A stretch of 5,922 bases of DNA from Erysipelotrichaceae bacterium (GCA_021202205.1 JAJQDJ010000219.1:1-5922); one strand, 5' to 3'. Shown: positions 1 through 5,889, counted from the stretch's first letter. Notes: generated from the letters alone by a model not told the origin. Numbers and translations: made by a program.

Positions 1-50
1 GCTTAATGCCTTGACTCTCTTTTATTTAACTGTCCATTTTACAGGGTACA
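1..50 (+). mobile_element. Putative right terminus of an IS3-type insertion sequence (partial)
   Basis: The last bases before position 51 read ACTGTCCATTTTACAGGGTACA (in two parts: ACTGTCCATTTT, then ACAGGGTACA). This resembles the terminal inverted repeat at the right end of IS3/IS150-type elements, which often has a 'tgtcca...gggtaca' form and finishes in CA. The GCTTAA at positions 1-6 could be the last codon and stop of a transposase ORF running in from the left, but no transposase sequence is visible. The element would lie almost wholly outside the window. The call rests on remembered pattern similarity, not on a match to a named element, and neither the other end nor a target duplication can be seen. 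It could instead be ordinary intergenic sequence. Confidence 0.4.
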
Positions 51-52
51 TT

Positions 53-388
53 TTACTTTTCATAAACTTCTTTTTTATATTCAATAATTACTTCATCATC
101 CATTATTAATAAAGGTCTTTTAATAAGAATACCATTAGAAGATAATAATTCTGCCGCTTCTTTCATAGACAAATCATTGACTTTATCTTTAAGCTTCATT
201 TCACGATAAATCTTGCCTGAAGTATTAAAGAATGATCTTATACCATATTGATTCATCCAACATATAAGTTCATCCTTTGTTGGCGTATCTAATACAATAT
301 CTCTTAATTCAACATCAAGTTCTTGTTTTTTTAATTGTTTCAATGCTTTTTGACAAGTACTGCATTTAGGATAATATATGAATTGCAT
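53..388 (-). CDS. ArsC/Spx-family thioredoxin-fold protein (arsenate reductase-like)
   Basis: This is a 111-residue cytoplasmic protein of the ArsC/Spx/YusI/YffB group. A CSTC motif (Cys9, Cys12) sits after the first beta strand. NTSG follows at residues 55-58, and an RP pair at 91-92 stands where the family carries its conserved arginine and cis-proline. Length is normal to slightly short (relatives are about 112-120 residues). The CXXC suggests thiol-disulfide chemistry or a Spx-like redox role. True arsenate reduction cannot be inferred, because no ars operon genes are present. The start chosen is ATG at 388, because GAGG at 395-398 lies 6 bases upstream. A longer reading from TTG at 400 would overlap that ribosome site. 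The gene begins one base after the tex stop, so the two are almost certainly co-transcribed and probably translationally coupled. An apparent insertion sequence end lies 2 bases past its stop, so its native terminator may have been displaced. Confidence 0.85.
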   Translation of the reverse strand: MQFIYYPKCSTCQKALKQLKKQELDVELRDIVLDTPTKDELICWMNQYGIRSFFNTSGKIYREMKLKDKVNDLSMKEAAELLSSNGILIKRPLLIMDDEVIIEYKKEVYEK

Positions 389-389
389 A

Positions 390-2534
390 TTAAACCTCAA
401 TTAAAGATAAAGAAACACGTTTCTTTTTAACATCAACATCATAAACATATACATCTAAAATATCTCCTACATGACACACATCTAAAGTATGTTTCACTTT
501 TTGATGACTCATTTTAGAAATATGAATCAATCCATCGTTTTTTAAACCTATATCTACAAACGCTCCAAAATCCACGACGTTTCTTACAACGCCTTGAAGT
601 TTCATGCCTTTATGTAAATCTTCGATTTTTAAAACATCTTTTCTAAGTACTGGCGTGTTATACTCATCTCTTGGAGAACGATGTGGAGAAACAAAGGCAT
701 CTAATAAATCATCAAATAAATATTGATCTATTCCACATTCATTTCTGACTTTTTCTTTGTTAATGTGCTCTATGACTTCTTTAGCATGATTGGTGCCTAT
801 ATCAGATTTATTGAGTTCTAATATATCTAATAACTTAGAAGCGTCACTATAATTATCTGGATGGATGCTTGTCTCATCAAGCATTTCTTCACCTGATAAG
901 ATTCTTAAAAAACCAACAGACAATTCATAAGTCTTTTCACCTAATTTTTTTACATTCTTGATTTCTTCACGCGATGTAAATTTACCATTTTCTTCACGGT
1001 ATGCTACTATATTTTTTGCTATACTCATTGATAAACCTGATACATATTGAAGTAATGATGGTGAAGCTGTATTAATATTCACACCAACTTGATTCACGAC
1101 TTTTTCAACAACATAATCCAATTGTTCAGTTAGTTTCTTTTGATTCATATCATGTTGATATTGCCCAACAGAAATAGCTTTAGGTTCAATTTTGACAAGT
1201 TCTGCTAATGGATCTTGTAAACGTCTACCAATAGAGACAGCAGATCTTTCTTCTACTTGATAATCAGGAAATTCTTCTTTTGCAATTGGGCTTGCAGAGT
1301 ATACAGAAGCACCTGCTTCAGATACAATGACATATTGAACATCCAAATGATGTGTTTGTATCAAATTGGCAATAAAACTTTCTGTCTCACGGCTAGCTGT
1401 TCCATTACCTATAGCAATAATCTCAATATGATATTTTTGAATCATATTTAAAAGAATTTTTTCATCTTTAGAATAATCTTTTTTAGGAATTGTAATAAAT
1501 ACTTTATTAATAGCTAATACCTTACCAGTAGGATCAATAGCTGCTAGCTTGCATCCTGTTCTAAAAGCGGGATCAACTCCTAATACATAACGATCCTTCA
1601 TTGGTGCTTGTAACAATAAATTCTCTAAATTAATAGAAAAAACATTTAAAGCCTGATCTTGGGCTTTTTCTGTCAAATCATGACGTATTTCTCTTTCTAC
1701 TGAATGGAAAATAAAACGCTTAAAGGCATCTTCAACACATTCTTTGATAATATCATCCATATTAGACTTTCGTCCATGAACGATACCGCGATAGATATAA
1801 TTTTTAAAACGTTCTTCATCAATTTCAATAGATACTGTAATAACTTTTTCTTTTTCAGCTCTATTAATTGCTAGAATTCGATGAGGGACAATAAATTTAA
1901 TACGTTCATTATAATCATAATACATTTCATAGATTCCATTTTCATCAGGATTTTTCTTTTTAACCTTGGTTGTAATAACACCAGTATTAACAACCATATC
2001 TTTTGTATATTGACGATATTTTGCATTATCACTGATTTGTTCAGCAATAATATCTTTAGCACTTTGAAAAGCTTCTTCAACTGTTTTAACTTCATCGTTA
2101 AGATATTTTTTAGCAGTTTTATTGATATCAATATTTTGAAGTAACATTATAGAGAGAGCTAAAGGTTCTAAGCCTTTGGCTTTAGCAATAGTTGCTTTTG
2201 TTTTCTTTTTTTCTTTAAAAGGACGATAATAATCTTCTACCTCACTTAATTTAGAAGCTTTTAAGATATTATTTTTTAGTTCTTCATTTAATAATCCCTT
2301 TTCGTTAATCAGTCTAATCACATCATCTTTTCTCTGCTTTAAGGAGAGTTGATATTCATAAACCTTAGATATTTCTCTAATTTGATCCTCGTTAAGACCA
2401 CCTGTTTTTTCTTTTCTATAACGAGCTATAAAAGGAACTGTAGCCCCATCCTGTAATAATGTTAAAACGCTTTCTATTTGTTTAATGCTAAGATTCAAAT
2501 CATCAGATATAATTTTAATGATTTCATTATTCAT
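390..2534 (-). CDS. tex: Tex family RNA-binding protein (S1 domain, YqgF RNase H-like fold)
   Basis: This is a 714-residue protein with the full Tex layout. A helical N-terminal region (roughly residues 1-190) contains the family's PFIARYRKE segment near residues 34-42. The YqgF/RNase H-like domain (about 314-450) carries GVDPAFRTGCK (319-329), GNGTASRETE (376-385) and SEAGASVYSAS (405-415). A helix-hairpin-helix region (about 481-560) holds VNINTASPSLL. A C-terminal S1 RNA-binding domain (about 643-712) has VDFGAFVDIG and DGLIHIS. Tex is a conserved nucleic-acid-binding factor linked in other bacteria to transcription and toxin expression, and its exact biochemical role is not settled. The start ATG at 2534 is fixed by GGAGG 5 bases upstream; an in-frame TTG at 2579 would run back to the edge of the tRNA. 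Length and motifs look intact. It lies 48 bases after tRNA-Leu(CAG) and one base before the ArsC-like gene, and it has no clear promoter of its own. Confidence 0.96.
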   Translation of the reverse strand: MNNEIIKIISDDLNLSIKQIESVLTLLQDGATVPFIARYRKEKTGGLNEDQIREISKVYEYQLSLKQRKDDVIRLINEKGLLNEELKNNILKASKLSEVEDYYRPFKEKKKTKATIAKAKGLEPLALSIMLLQNIDINKTAKKYLNDEVKTVEEAFQSAKDIIAEQISDNAKYRQYTKDMVVNTGVITTKVKKKNPDENGIYEMYYDYNERIKFIVPHRILAINRAEKEKVITVSIEIDEERFKNYIYRGIVHGRKSNMDDIIKECVEDAFKRFIFHSVEREIRHDLTEKAQDQALNVFSINLENLLLQAPMKDRYVLGVDPAFRTGCKLAAIDPTGKVLAINKVFITIPKKDYSKDEKILLNMIQKYHIEIIAIGNGTASRETESFIANLIQTHHLDVQYVIVSEAGASVYSASPIAKEEFPDYQVEERSAVSIGRRLQDPLAELVKIEPKAISVGQYQHDMNQKKLTEQLDYVVEKVVNQVGVNINTASPSLLQYVSGLSMSIAKNIVAYREENGKFTSREEIKNVKKLGEKTYELSVGFLRILSGEEMLDETSIHPDNYSDASKLLDILELNKSDIGTNHAKEVIEHINKEKVRNECGIDQYLFDDLLDAFVSPHRSPRDEYNTPVLRKDVLKIEDLHKGMKLQGVVRNVVDFGAFVDIGLKNDGLIHISKMSHQKVKHTLDVCHVGDILDVYVYDVDVKKKRVSLSLIEV
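395..398 (-). promoter_or_regulatory. Ribosome binding site of the ArsC-like gene, inside the tex coding end
   Basis: GAGG lies within the last sense codons of tex (ATT GAG GTT TAA) and 6 bases before the ATG at 388. This places the start of the downstream gene at 388 rather than at an upstream TTG. It also means that a ribosome terminating on tex covers the initiation site of the next gene, which favours coupled translation. Confidence 0.8.
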
Positions 2535-2539
2535 AATAA

Positions 2540-2544
2540 CCTCC
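2540..2544 (-). promoter_or_regulatory. Ribosome binding site that fixes the tex start
   Basis: A perfect GGAGG sits 5 bases upstream of ATG 2534. No comparable site precedes the in-frame TTG at 2579. The following residues (MNNEIIKII) match the way Tex proteins normally begin, whereas the 15 extra residues of the longer reading do not. Confidence 0.88.
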
Positions 2545-2571
2545 AAAAATAAAAAATTGTTCAATTGAACA
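2545..2571 (-). terminator. Short palindrome plus T-run between tRNA-Leu(CAG) and tex (weak terminator or operator)
   Basis: On the minus strand a perfect 14-base palindrome TGTTCAATTGAACA (2558-2571) is followed by ATTTTTTATTTTT. As RNA it could fold into a 5-base-pair stem with an AAUU loop ahead of a U-rich tract, the general form of an intrinsic terminator for the tRNA transcript. The stem is short and AU-rich, so termination would be leaky and could leave read-through to serve tex. The even, loop-free symmetry would equally suit a dimeric repressor operator or be chance. Confidence 0.42.
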
Positions 2572-2582
2572 CGAAACAAAGA

Positions 2583-2666
2583 TGCAGCTGATGAGACTCG
2601 AACTCACATGAATAATTATTCACTACCGCCTGAAGATAGCGTGTCTACCAATTCCACCACAGCTGC
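2583..2666 (-). tRNA. tRNA-Leu(CAG), no encoded CCA
   Basis: This is a class II tRNA of 84 bases. The acceptor stem GCAGCTG/CAGCTGC pairs fully, with discriminator A. The D-arm contains TTGGTAGAC. The anticodon arm is CTATC-TTCAGGC-GGTAG with anticodon CAG, which decodes CUG. The variable arm GAAT-AATT-ATTC forms a hairpin, and the T-arm is GTGAG-TTCGAGT-CTCAT. The long variable arm and discriminator A fit leucine. The 3' end is followed by TCT, so CCA must be added by the nucleotidyltransferase. It is the second gene of a two-tRNA unit, 21 bases after tRNA-Leu(GAG). Confidence 0.96.
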
Positions 2667-2687
2667 ATAAAAATTCATATAAAAAAA

Positions 2688-2773
2688 TGGTGCAGGCGAT
2701 GAGATTTGAACTCACACGGATATCCATCCACTACCCCCTCAAGATAGCGTGTCTACCATTCCACCACGCCTGC
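2688..2773 (-). tRNA. tRNA-Leu(GAG), CCA encoded
   Basis: This is a class II tRNA of 83 bases plus an encoded CCA (2688-2690). The acceptor stem GCAGGCG/CGCCTGC pairs fully, with discriminator A. The D-arm contains AATGGTAGAC. The anticodon arm is CTATC-TTGAGGG-GGTAG with anticodon GAG, which reads CUU and CUC. A variable-arm hairpin GGAT-GGAT-ATCC follows, and the T-arm is GTGAG-TTCAAAT-CTCAT. It is clearly paralogous to the next tRNA, with a nearly identical D-arm and anticodon stem. It is the first gene after a good promoter and is likely co-transcribed with tRNA-Leu(CAG). Confidence 0.96.
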
Positions 2774-2783
2774 GTGCTCAATC

Positions 2784-2812
2784 ATTATAACAAAAATCAT
2801 AAAGCTATGCAA
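2784..2812 (-). promoter_or_regulatory. Promoter of the leucine tRNA pair
   Basis: On the minus strand, TTGCAT (2807-2812) and a perfect TATAAT (2784-2789) are separated by exactly 17 bases. The predicted transcription start lies only a few bases before the tRNA 5' end at 2773, the usual layout for tRNA promoters. The -35 box keeps only the TTG of the consensus. The element sits directly after the terminator of the upstream operon, which supports an independent transcription unit. Confidence 0.75.
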
Positions 2813-2816
2813 TATC

Positions 2817-2851
2817 AAAAAAATAAAAGAATTGTTACTTCAACAATTCTT
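2817..2851 (-). terminator. Intrinsic terminator of the dehydratase/activase operon, overlapping the coding end
   Basis: On the minus strand AAGAATTGTT-GAAGT-AACAATTCTT forms a perfect 10-base-pair stem with a 5-base loop (2827-2851), followed by TTATTTTTTT (2817-2826). The 5' arm is made of the last codons of the fusion gene, and the TAA stop (2835-2837) spans the loop and the start of the 3' arm. Terminating ribosomes would therefore occupy half of the hairpin. The stem is AU-rich but fully paired and has a strong U tract. Confidence 0.85.
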
Positions 2852-4502
2852 CAAAACCGAATAAAGCCGCGCCTACAGCACCAACAATTTCAGGTTCATC
2901 ACAAATATAGAGTTCGTTACCTATTTGATCTTCCACAGCTTTAACAACACCTATATTATGAGCTACTCCACCACTCATCATGCAAACACCATTGATTCCC
3001 ACCCTTTTCATTAGTCCAACAGCTTTAGAAGCAATTGAATAGTGGAGACCATGAGCAATATCACTTTTTTCATAATTTTGCGCTATCAGTGAAATCACTT
3101 CTGATTCCGCAAATACAGAACACATACTGCTTATTTTTATATCTTTATGCCAATTTAATGACATAGGTCCCATATCATTAATATCTACTTCTAAAGTACG
3201 AGCCATCATTTCTAAAAATCGACCAGTACCTGCTGCACATTTATCATTCATGACAAAACTTTCAACATCGCCTTTATCATTTAAAGCAATCGCTTTACTA
3301 TCCTGTCCTCCTATATCCAATATTGTTCTGACAAGAGGATTAAAATACACAGCACCTTTGCCATGACAACTGATTTCTGTTACATTCTTATCAGCAAAAG
3401 GGATGCTAACTCTGCCATAACCAGTAGATACAATATAATCAATATCATTTTCTTTTAAATGTGCTTTATTTAAAACATTTTCTTTAGCTTTCATAGCACT
3501 GTCACCACTTTTAGCACCAGTTCTCACAATATCAAATGCAACTATTTCTTTATTTTGATTCATTATCACCGTATTTGTAGAAGTCGAGCCACTATCAATA
3601 CCTAATATATACATTTTATCATCACTCTTTCTTTGTATAGTTTTCGTTATATGTTGTTTAGCTTTTAATGATTCAACAAAAGCTTCCACTCTTGTTCGAA
3701 TTTGTCCTTCGCATTGATTAGTAGAATCAGTTTCTGCTTTTAATATTGGACTAGAAATCTTATTCTGCAATAGAGCATATTCATAGGAATAATTATCACA
3801 AAATTTAACAGTATGATAAATAAGACCATCAACTTTATTGTTTTGTTGAATAATCTTTAATCTTTGATAATTATCCACCATACGCATACATGGTAATTGC
3901 TTTAACAAAGCTTCAGCATAACTTTCAAAACTAAAATCTTTCAACTGATAATTTCTAGATACATCAGTACATGTTAAATCATAAGTAATATGGACATTTA
4001 AATTTTCTAGAAGATTATATACACCTTGGTGACATCTGGCTCCTAACAAGCCAATAGATATATCATCATCCTTCTTTTGTGGTTTCTTTATATTTGATTG
4101 ATGACATAAAATATAATTTTTAAATGTTTCTATATCAAATGTTTTATGGCTATAAACACTATAAGCATCTATCATCTGGTGAATCTGATAAGCATATAAA
4201 TGTATAGCAGAATGATTTGTTTTTCTAGGAATATCAATGAAATAAATGAATTTATCTGGATACATATCTTTTAAAACATCATATAATCTTTTATTGCTAT
4301 CACAACAATTAGATAAAACGATACCCTCATAATCATTCTCAACAAAGTCTTGCAAAATAGCTTTAATAAAGGCACAAGTATTCATATGAATCTTATCCTC
4401 AGCATGAGAATAATTATCCACATGGGGCATAATTTGAACAATATCTTCATGAAAGCCTGCAAATATTTCAACAGGTACGTATTTACATAAATGTCCTATC
4501 AT
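2835..4502 (-). CDS. Fusion of a short HgdB-like component D domain and an HgdC-type ATP-dependent activase
   Basis: This is a 555-residue protein. Residues 1 to about 292 form a 2-hydroxyacyl-CoA dehydratase component D-like domain. It begins at the YVPVEI motif (8-13) and has candidate cluster cysteines at 43, 66/67 (NCCD) and 235 (KFCDNY). It ends with the family's EGQIRTRVEAF block (265-275). Residues 297-555 are a complete BadF/BcrA/HgdC-type activase. Nucleotide-binding segments are GIDSGSTSTN (301-310), DIGGQD (396-401) and GGVAHN (511-516), with TGYGR at 360-364. NDKCAAGTGRF supplies Cys422 and MCSVFAESEV supplies Cys461. Their 39-residue spacing equals that of the two [4Fe-4S] ligands of Acidaminococcus HgdC. 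In the family, two activase subunits share one cluster and couple ATP hydrolysis to electron transfer into component D. The start ATG overlaps the upstream stop as ATGA and has AGAGGTGA upstream, so the short N-terminus looks genuine. The component D domain is smaller than that of its neighbour both before YVPVEI and in the middle. The substrate is unknown. Confidence 0.9.
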   Translation of the reverse strand: MIGHLCKYVPVEIFAGFHEDIVQIMPHVDNYSHAEDKIHMNTCAFIKAILQDFVENDYEGIVLSNCCDSNKRLYDVLKDMYPDKFIYFIDIPRKTNHSAIHLYAYQIHQMIDAYSVYSHKTFDIETFKNYILCHQSNIKKPQKKDDDISIGLLGARCHQGVYNLLENLNVHITYDLTCTDVSRNYQLKDFSFESYAEALLKQLPCMRMVDNYQRLKIIQQNNKVDGLIYHTVKFCDNYSYEYALLQNKISSPILKAETDSTNQCEGQIRTRVEAFVESLKAKQHITKTIQRKSDDKMYILGIDSGSTSTNTVIMNQNKEIVAFDIVRTGAKSGDSAMKAKENVLNKAHLKENDIDYIVSTGYGRVSIPFADKNVTEISCHGKGAVYFNPLVRTILDIGGQDSKAIALNDKGDVESFVMNDKCAAGTGRFLEMMARTLEVDINDMGPMSLNWHKDIKISSMCSVFAESEVISLIAQNYEKSDIAHGLHYSIASKAVGLMKRVGINGVCMMSGGVAHNIGVVKAVEDQIGNELYICDEPEIVGAVGAALFGFEELLK

Positions 4503-5773
4503 GATTGTTCACCTCTTTGATCTAATATTTCTATAAATGCTTCTAATCTGGTTTTAATTTGACCATCCTGACAATTACGACGATCCAAACAATCACCATC
4601 TAATATCAAAAATGGAATATGATGTTTTTCCATTTCTTTCTTTAATAACATCACACCTCCTGAGCTTTGCTTACAACCCCAATGACACATATGAACGACC
4701 CCATCAAATTGATATTCATCTACAAGATTTCCAATATATTGTGCTTTGCGTTCATAATTACCATTATAATAATTACATATTAATTTTTCAGCAAGAGCTT
4801 CTATTGGATTTTCCTCATCCATTTGATTGATATAATCTAATGTAAAGTCAGAAACAATAATCTGATTTTTATCACTCAAGTTAAAACATTGTTGAATGCT
4901 TTGTTGAAAGAATGGAACAAGATGAACCCATAAAATACGATGACCATGAAAGTCTGGATATTGTTTAATTTCATCACTAAATTGCTTGAATATCTCTAAG
5001 GCTTTTGAAGTTCCTATTTCTAAATGAGAAGTTAATGCTAGATAAAGATTTAAAGTTAAGGTATTTGGATAATAGCGATGCTTTTCTTCACTAAGATATT
5101 CTAAATAATATTGATGAGACAAATTTTCACGATGAATAATTTCTTTTAATTTATTTTCATCAAATGATTGATGTGTTTTGTCTTCAAGGATGTGAATCAT
5201 TTCTTCTAATTGTTCTACAACATATTGTTTATTTTCTAATGAATAATTATGAGGAACATCAATAACAAATGTATCAAGATTCTGTTTTTGCGAAAGATAA
5301 CGAAAAGTATTGATATTGCCATCACAAGCTATTGAGGTCGTTACAGACATTATTGAATCTTTAAAAAAAGGATATTGCATAATTCCCATAAAGCATTTGT
5401 GATATGAACATAATGTTGATGCAATACCTTCATCCTCTGCTTTATCTATAAAAAAATCTTCTATGGTAAAGCCACCCATATAACCAGCCAAGCATTCTAT
5501 AGATAAAGGATTCAAATCAAAACATTGAAGTATTTCTACAGGTGCAAAAATATTACATAAAGCAGTTTTATCAGGATGCCTTAAACAATATCTAACACTA
5601 TCTAATGATAATTGACTTAACTTCTTATATGCGTTAGGTATACGCTTATCATTCAAATACATAGATCTTAATGATTCAGCCCATAATCCTATTTCTATCA
5701 TTCTTTTTGCAGCTATAGGATGTTTATCAATATTATCAACTATCAGCTTGCCGTAATTTTTTACTATTTCCAT
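4499..5773 (-). CDS. 2-hydroxyacyl-CoA dehydratase family subunit (HgdA/HgdB/BcrC-like)
   Basis: This is a 424-residue cytoplasmic protein of the component D family. Recognisable elements are a helical N-terminal region (1-70), CNIFAPVEIL (73-82), LCSYHKC (Cys122, Cys127), ACDGN (Cys150), HMCHWGCKQSSGG (Cys363, Cys367), DGDCLDRRNC (Cys395, Cys401) and the closing GQIKTRLEAFIEIL (404-417). In characterised members three cysteines from these regions hold a [4Fe-4S] cluster that receives an electron from the activase. The likely ligands here are Cys122 or 127, Cys150, and Cys363 or 367. The extra cysteines leave room for a different or larger cluster, as in double-cubane proteins. ATG 5773 is preferred because GAGGG lies 7 bases upstream. 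The ATG two codons earlier (5779) is too close to that site but remains possible. The gene is the first of a two-gene operon, and its TGA stop overlaps the start of the fusion gene. Its partner is probably the HgdB-like domain of that fusion. Nothing nearby reveals the substrate, so a specific enzyme name is not justified. Confidence 0.88.
   Translation of the reverse strand: MEIVKNYGKLIVDNIDKHPIAAKRMIEIGLWAESLRSMYLNDKRIPNAYKKLSQLSLDSVRYCLRHPDKTALCNIFAPVEILQCFDLNPLSIECLAGYMGGFTIEDFFIDKAEDEGIASTLCSYHKCFMGIMQYPFFKDSIMSVTTSIACDGNINTFRYLSQKQNLDTFVIDVPHNYSLENKQYVVEQLEEMIHILEDKTHQSFDENKLKEIIHRENLSHQYYLEYLSEEKHRYYPNTLTLNLYLALTSHLEIGTSKALEIFKQFSDEIKQYPDFHGHRILWVHLVPFFQQSIQQCFNLSDKNQIIVSDFTLDYINQMDEENPIEALAEKLICNYYNGNYERKAQYIGNLVDEYQFDGVVHMCHWGCKQSSGGVMLLKKEMEKHHIPFLILDGDCLDRRNCQDGQIKTRLEAFIEILDQRGEQS
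4510..4515 (-). promoter_or_regulatory. Ribosome binding site of the fusion gene, inside the upstream gene
   Basis: GAGGTG, within AGAGGTGA, lies 7 bases before ATG 4502 and inside the last codons of the upstream subunit gene. Together with the ATGA overlap it supports coupled translation of the two proteins in similar amounts. It also argues that the fusion protein really starts here, despite lacking the N-terminal segment found in its neighbour. Confidence 0.8.
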
Positions 5774-5780
5774 CAACATA

Positions 5781-5785
5781 CCCTC
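5781..5785 (-). promoter_or_regulatory. Ribosome binding site deciding between two close starts of the dehydratase-type subunit
   Basis: GAGGG is separated by 7 bases from ATG 5773 but by only one base from ATG 5779, so the downstream ATG is the better start. A weaker GGA (5788-5790) lies 8 bases from ATG 5779, so some initiation there cannot be excluded. The two products would differ by two residues. Confidence 0.65.
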
Positions 5786-5803
5786 TTTCCGTAAAATTAT
5801 ATA

Positions 5804-5831
5804 GATATAAGTAAAAAAATTACATTGACAA
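5804..5831 (-). promoter_or_regulatory. Weak candidate promoter close to the dehydratase operon
   Basis: On the minus strand TTGTCA (5826-5831) is five of six to the -35 consensus and is followed after 16 bases by TATATC (5804-5809), four of six to the -10 consensus. A perfect TATAAT lies a little further on (5796-5801), but at an unsuitable 24-base spacing. The region is very AT-rich, so such matches are expected by chance. Confidence 0.3.
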
Positions 5832-5860
5832 TCCAAGTAAAATGTTCAAAAAAAAGAAAC

Positions 5861-5889
5861 ATTATAAGACAATGTCATTAAGTTTATTT
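5861..5889 (-). promoter_or_regulatory. Alternative upstream promoter candidate for the dehydratase operon
   Basis: A perfect TATAAT (5861-5866, minus strand) overlaps the edge of a GACATTGTC palindrome (5868-5876). The -35 position at 17 bases reads AAATAA, which is poor. If used, it would give an untranslated leader of roughly 80 bases containing an eight-base T run (5848-5855 on the plus strand as A). An activator or an extended contact would be needed to make it strong. Confidence 0.28.

Noticed and set aside
53..388. Calling the small thioredoxin-fold gene arsC or spx outright
   Set aside because: CSTC and the RP pair fit the whole superfamily. There is no arsenic-resistance context, and the protein is shorter than Spx and lacks its C-terminal extension.
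389..400. TTG start at 400 for the ArsC-like protein (four extra residues)
   Set aside because: That start lies on top of the ribosome site for ATG 388, and the extra residues precede the normal family N-terminus.
1257..2144. Small open frames on both strands inside tex (1257-1451 plus, 1871-2131 minus, 1881-2144 plus)
   Set aside because: They lie wholly within the conserved tex coding sequence, have low-complexity Ile/Asn/Phe/Leu-rich translations typical of AT-rich shadow frames, and show no recognisable domain.
2827..2851. Repeat unit of a CRISPR array or a mobile element end
   Set aside because: It is a single hairpin with a T-run directly at a gene end and is fully explained as an intrinsic terminator. 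No spaced repeats occur in the window.
2687..2944. An 85-residue plus-strand open frame
   Set aside because: It runs antisense across tRNA-Leu(GAG), the tRNA promoter, the terminator and the end of the activase, and matches no known protein form.
4612..4830. A 72-residue plus-strand open frame
   Set aside because: It is antisense to the well-supported dehydratase-type subunit gene and has no credible ribosome site or domain.
5825..5830. Perfect TTGACA on the plus strand, as if a rightward promoter
   Set aside because: At 16-18 bases downstream there is only an A-run and no -10 element; the nearest TATAAG is 32 bases away.
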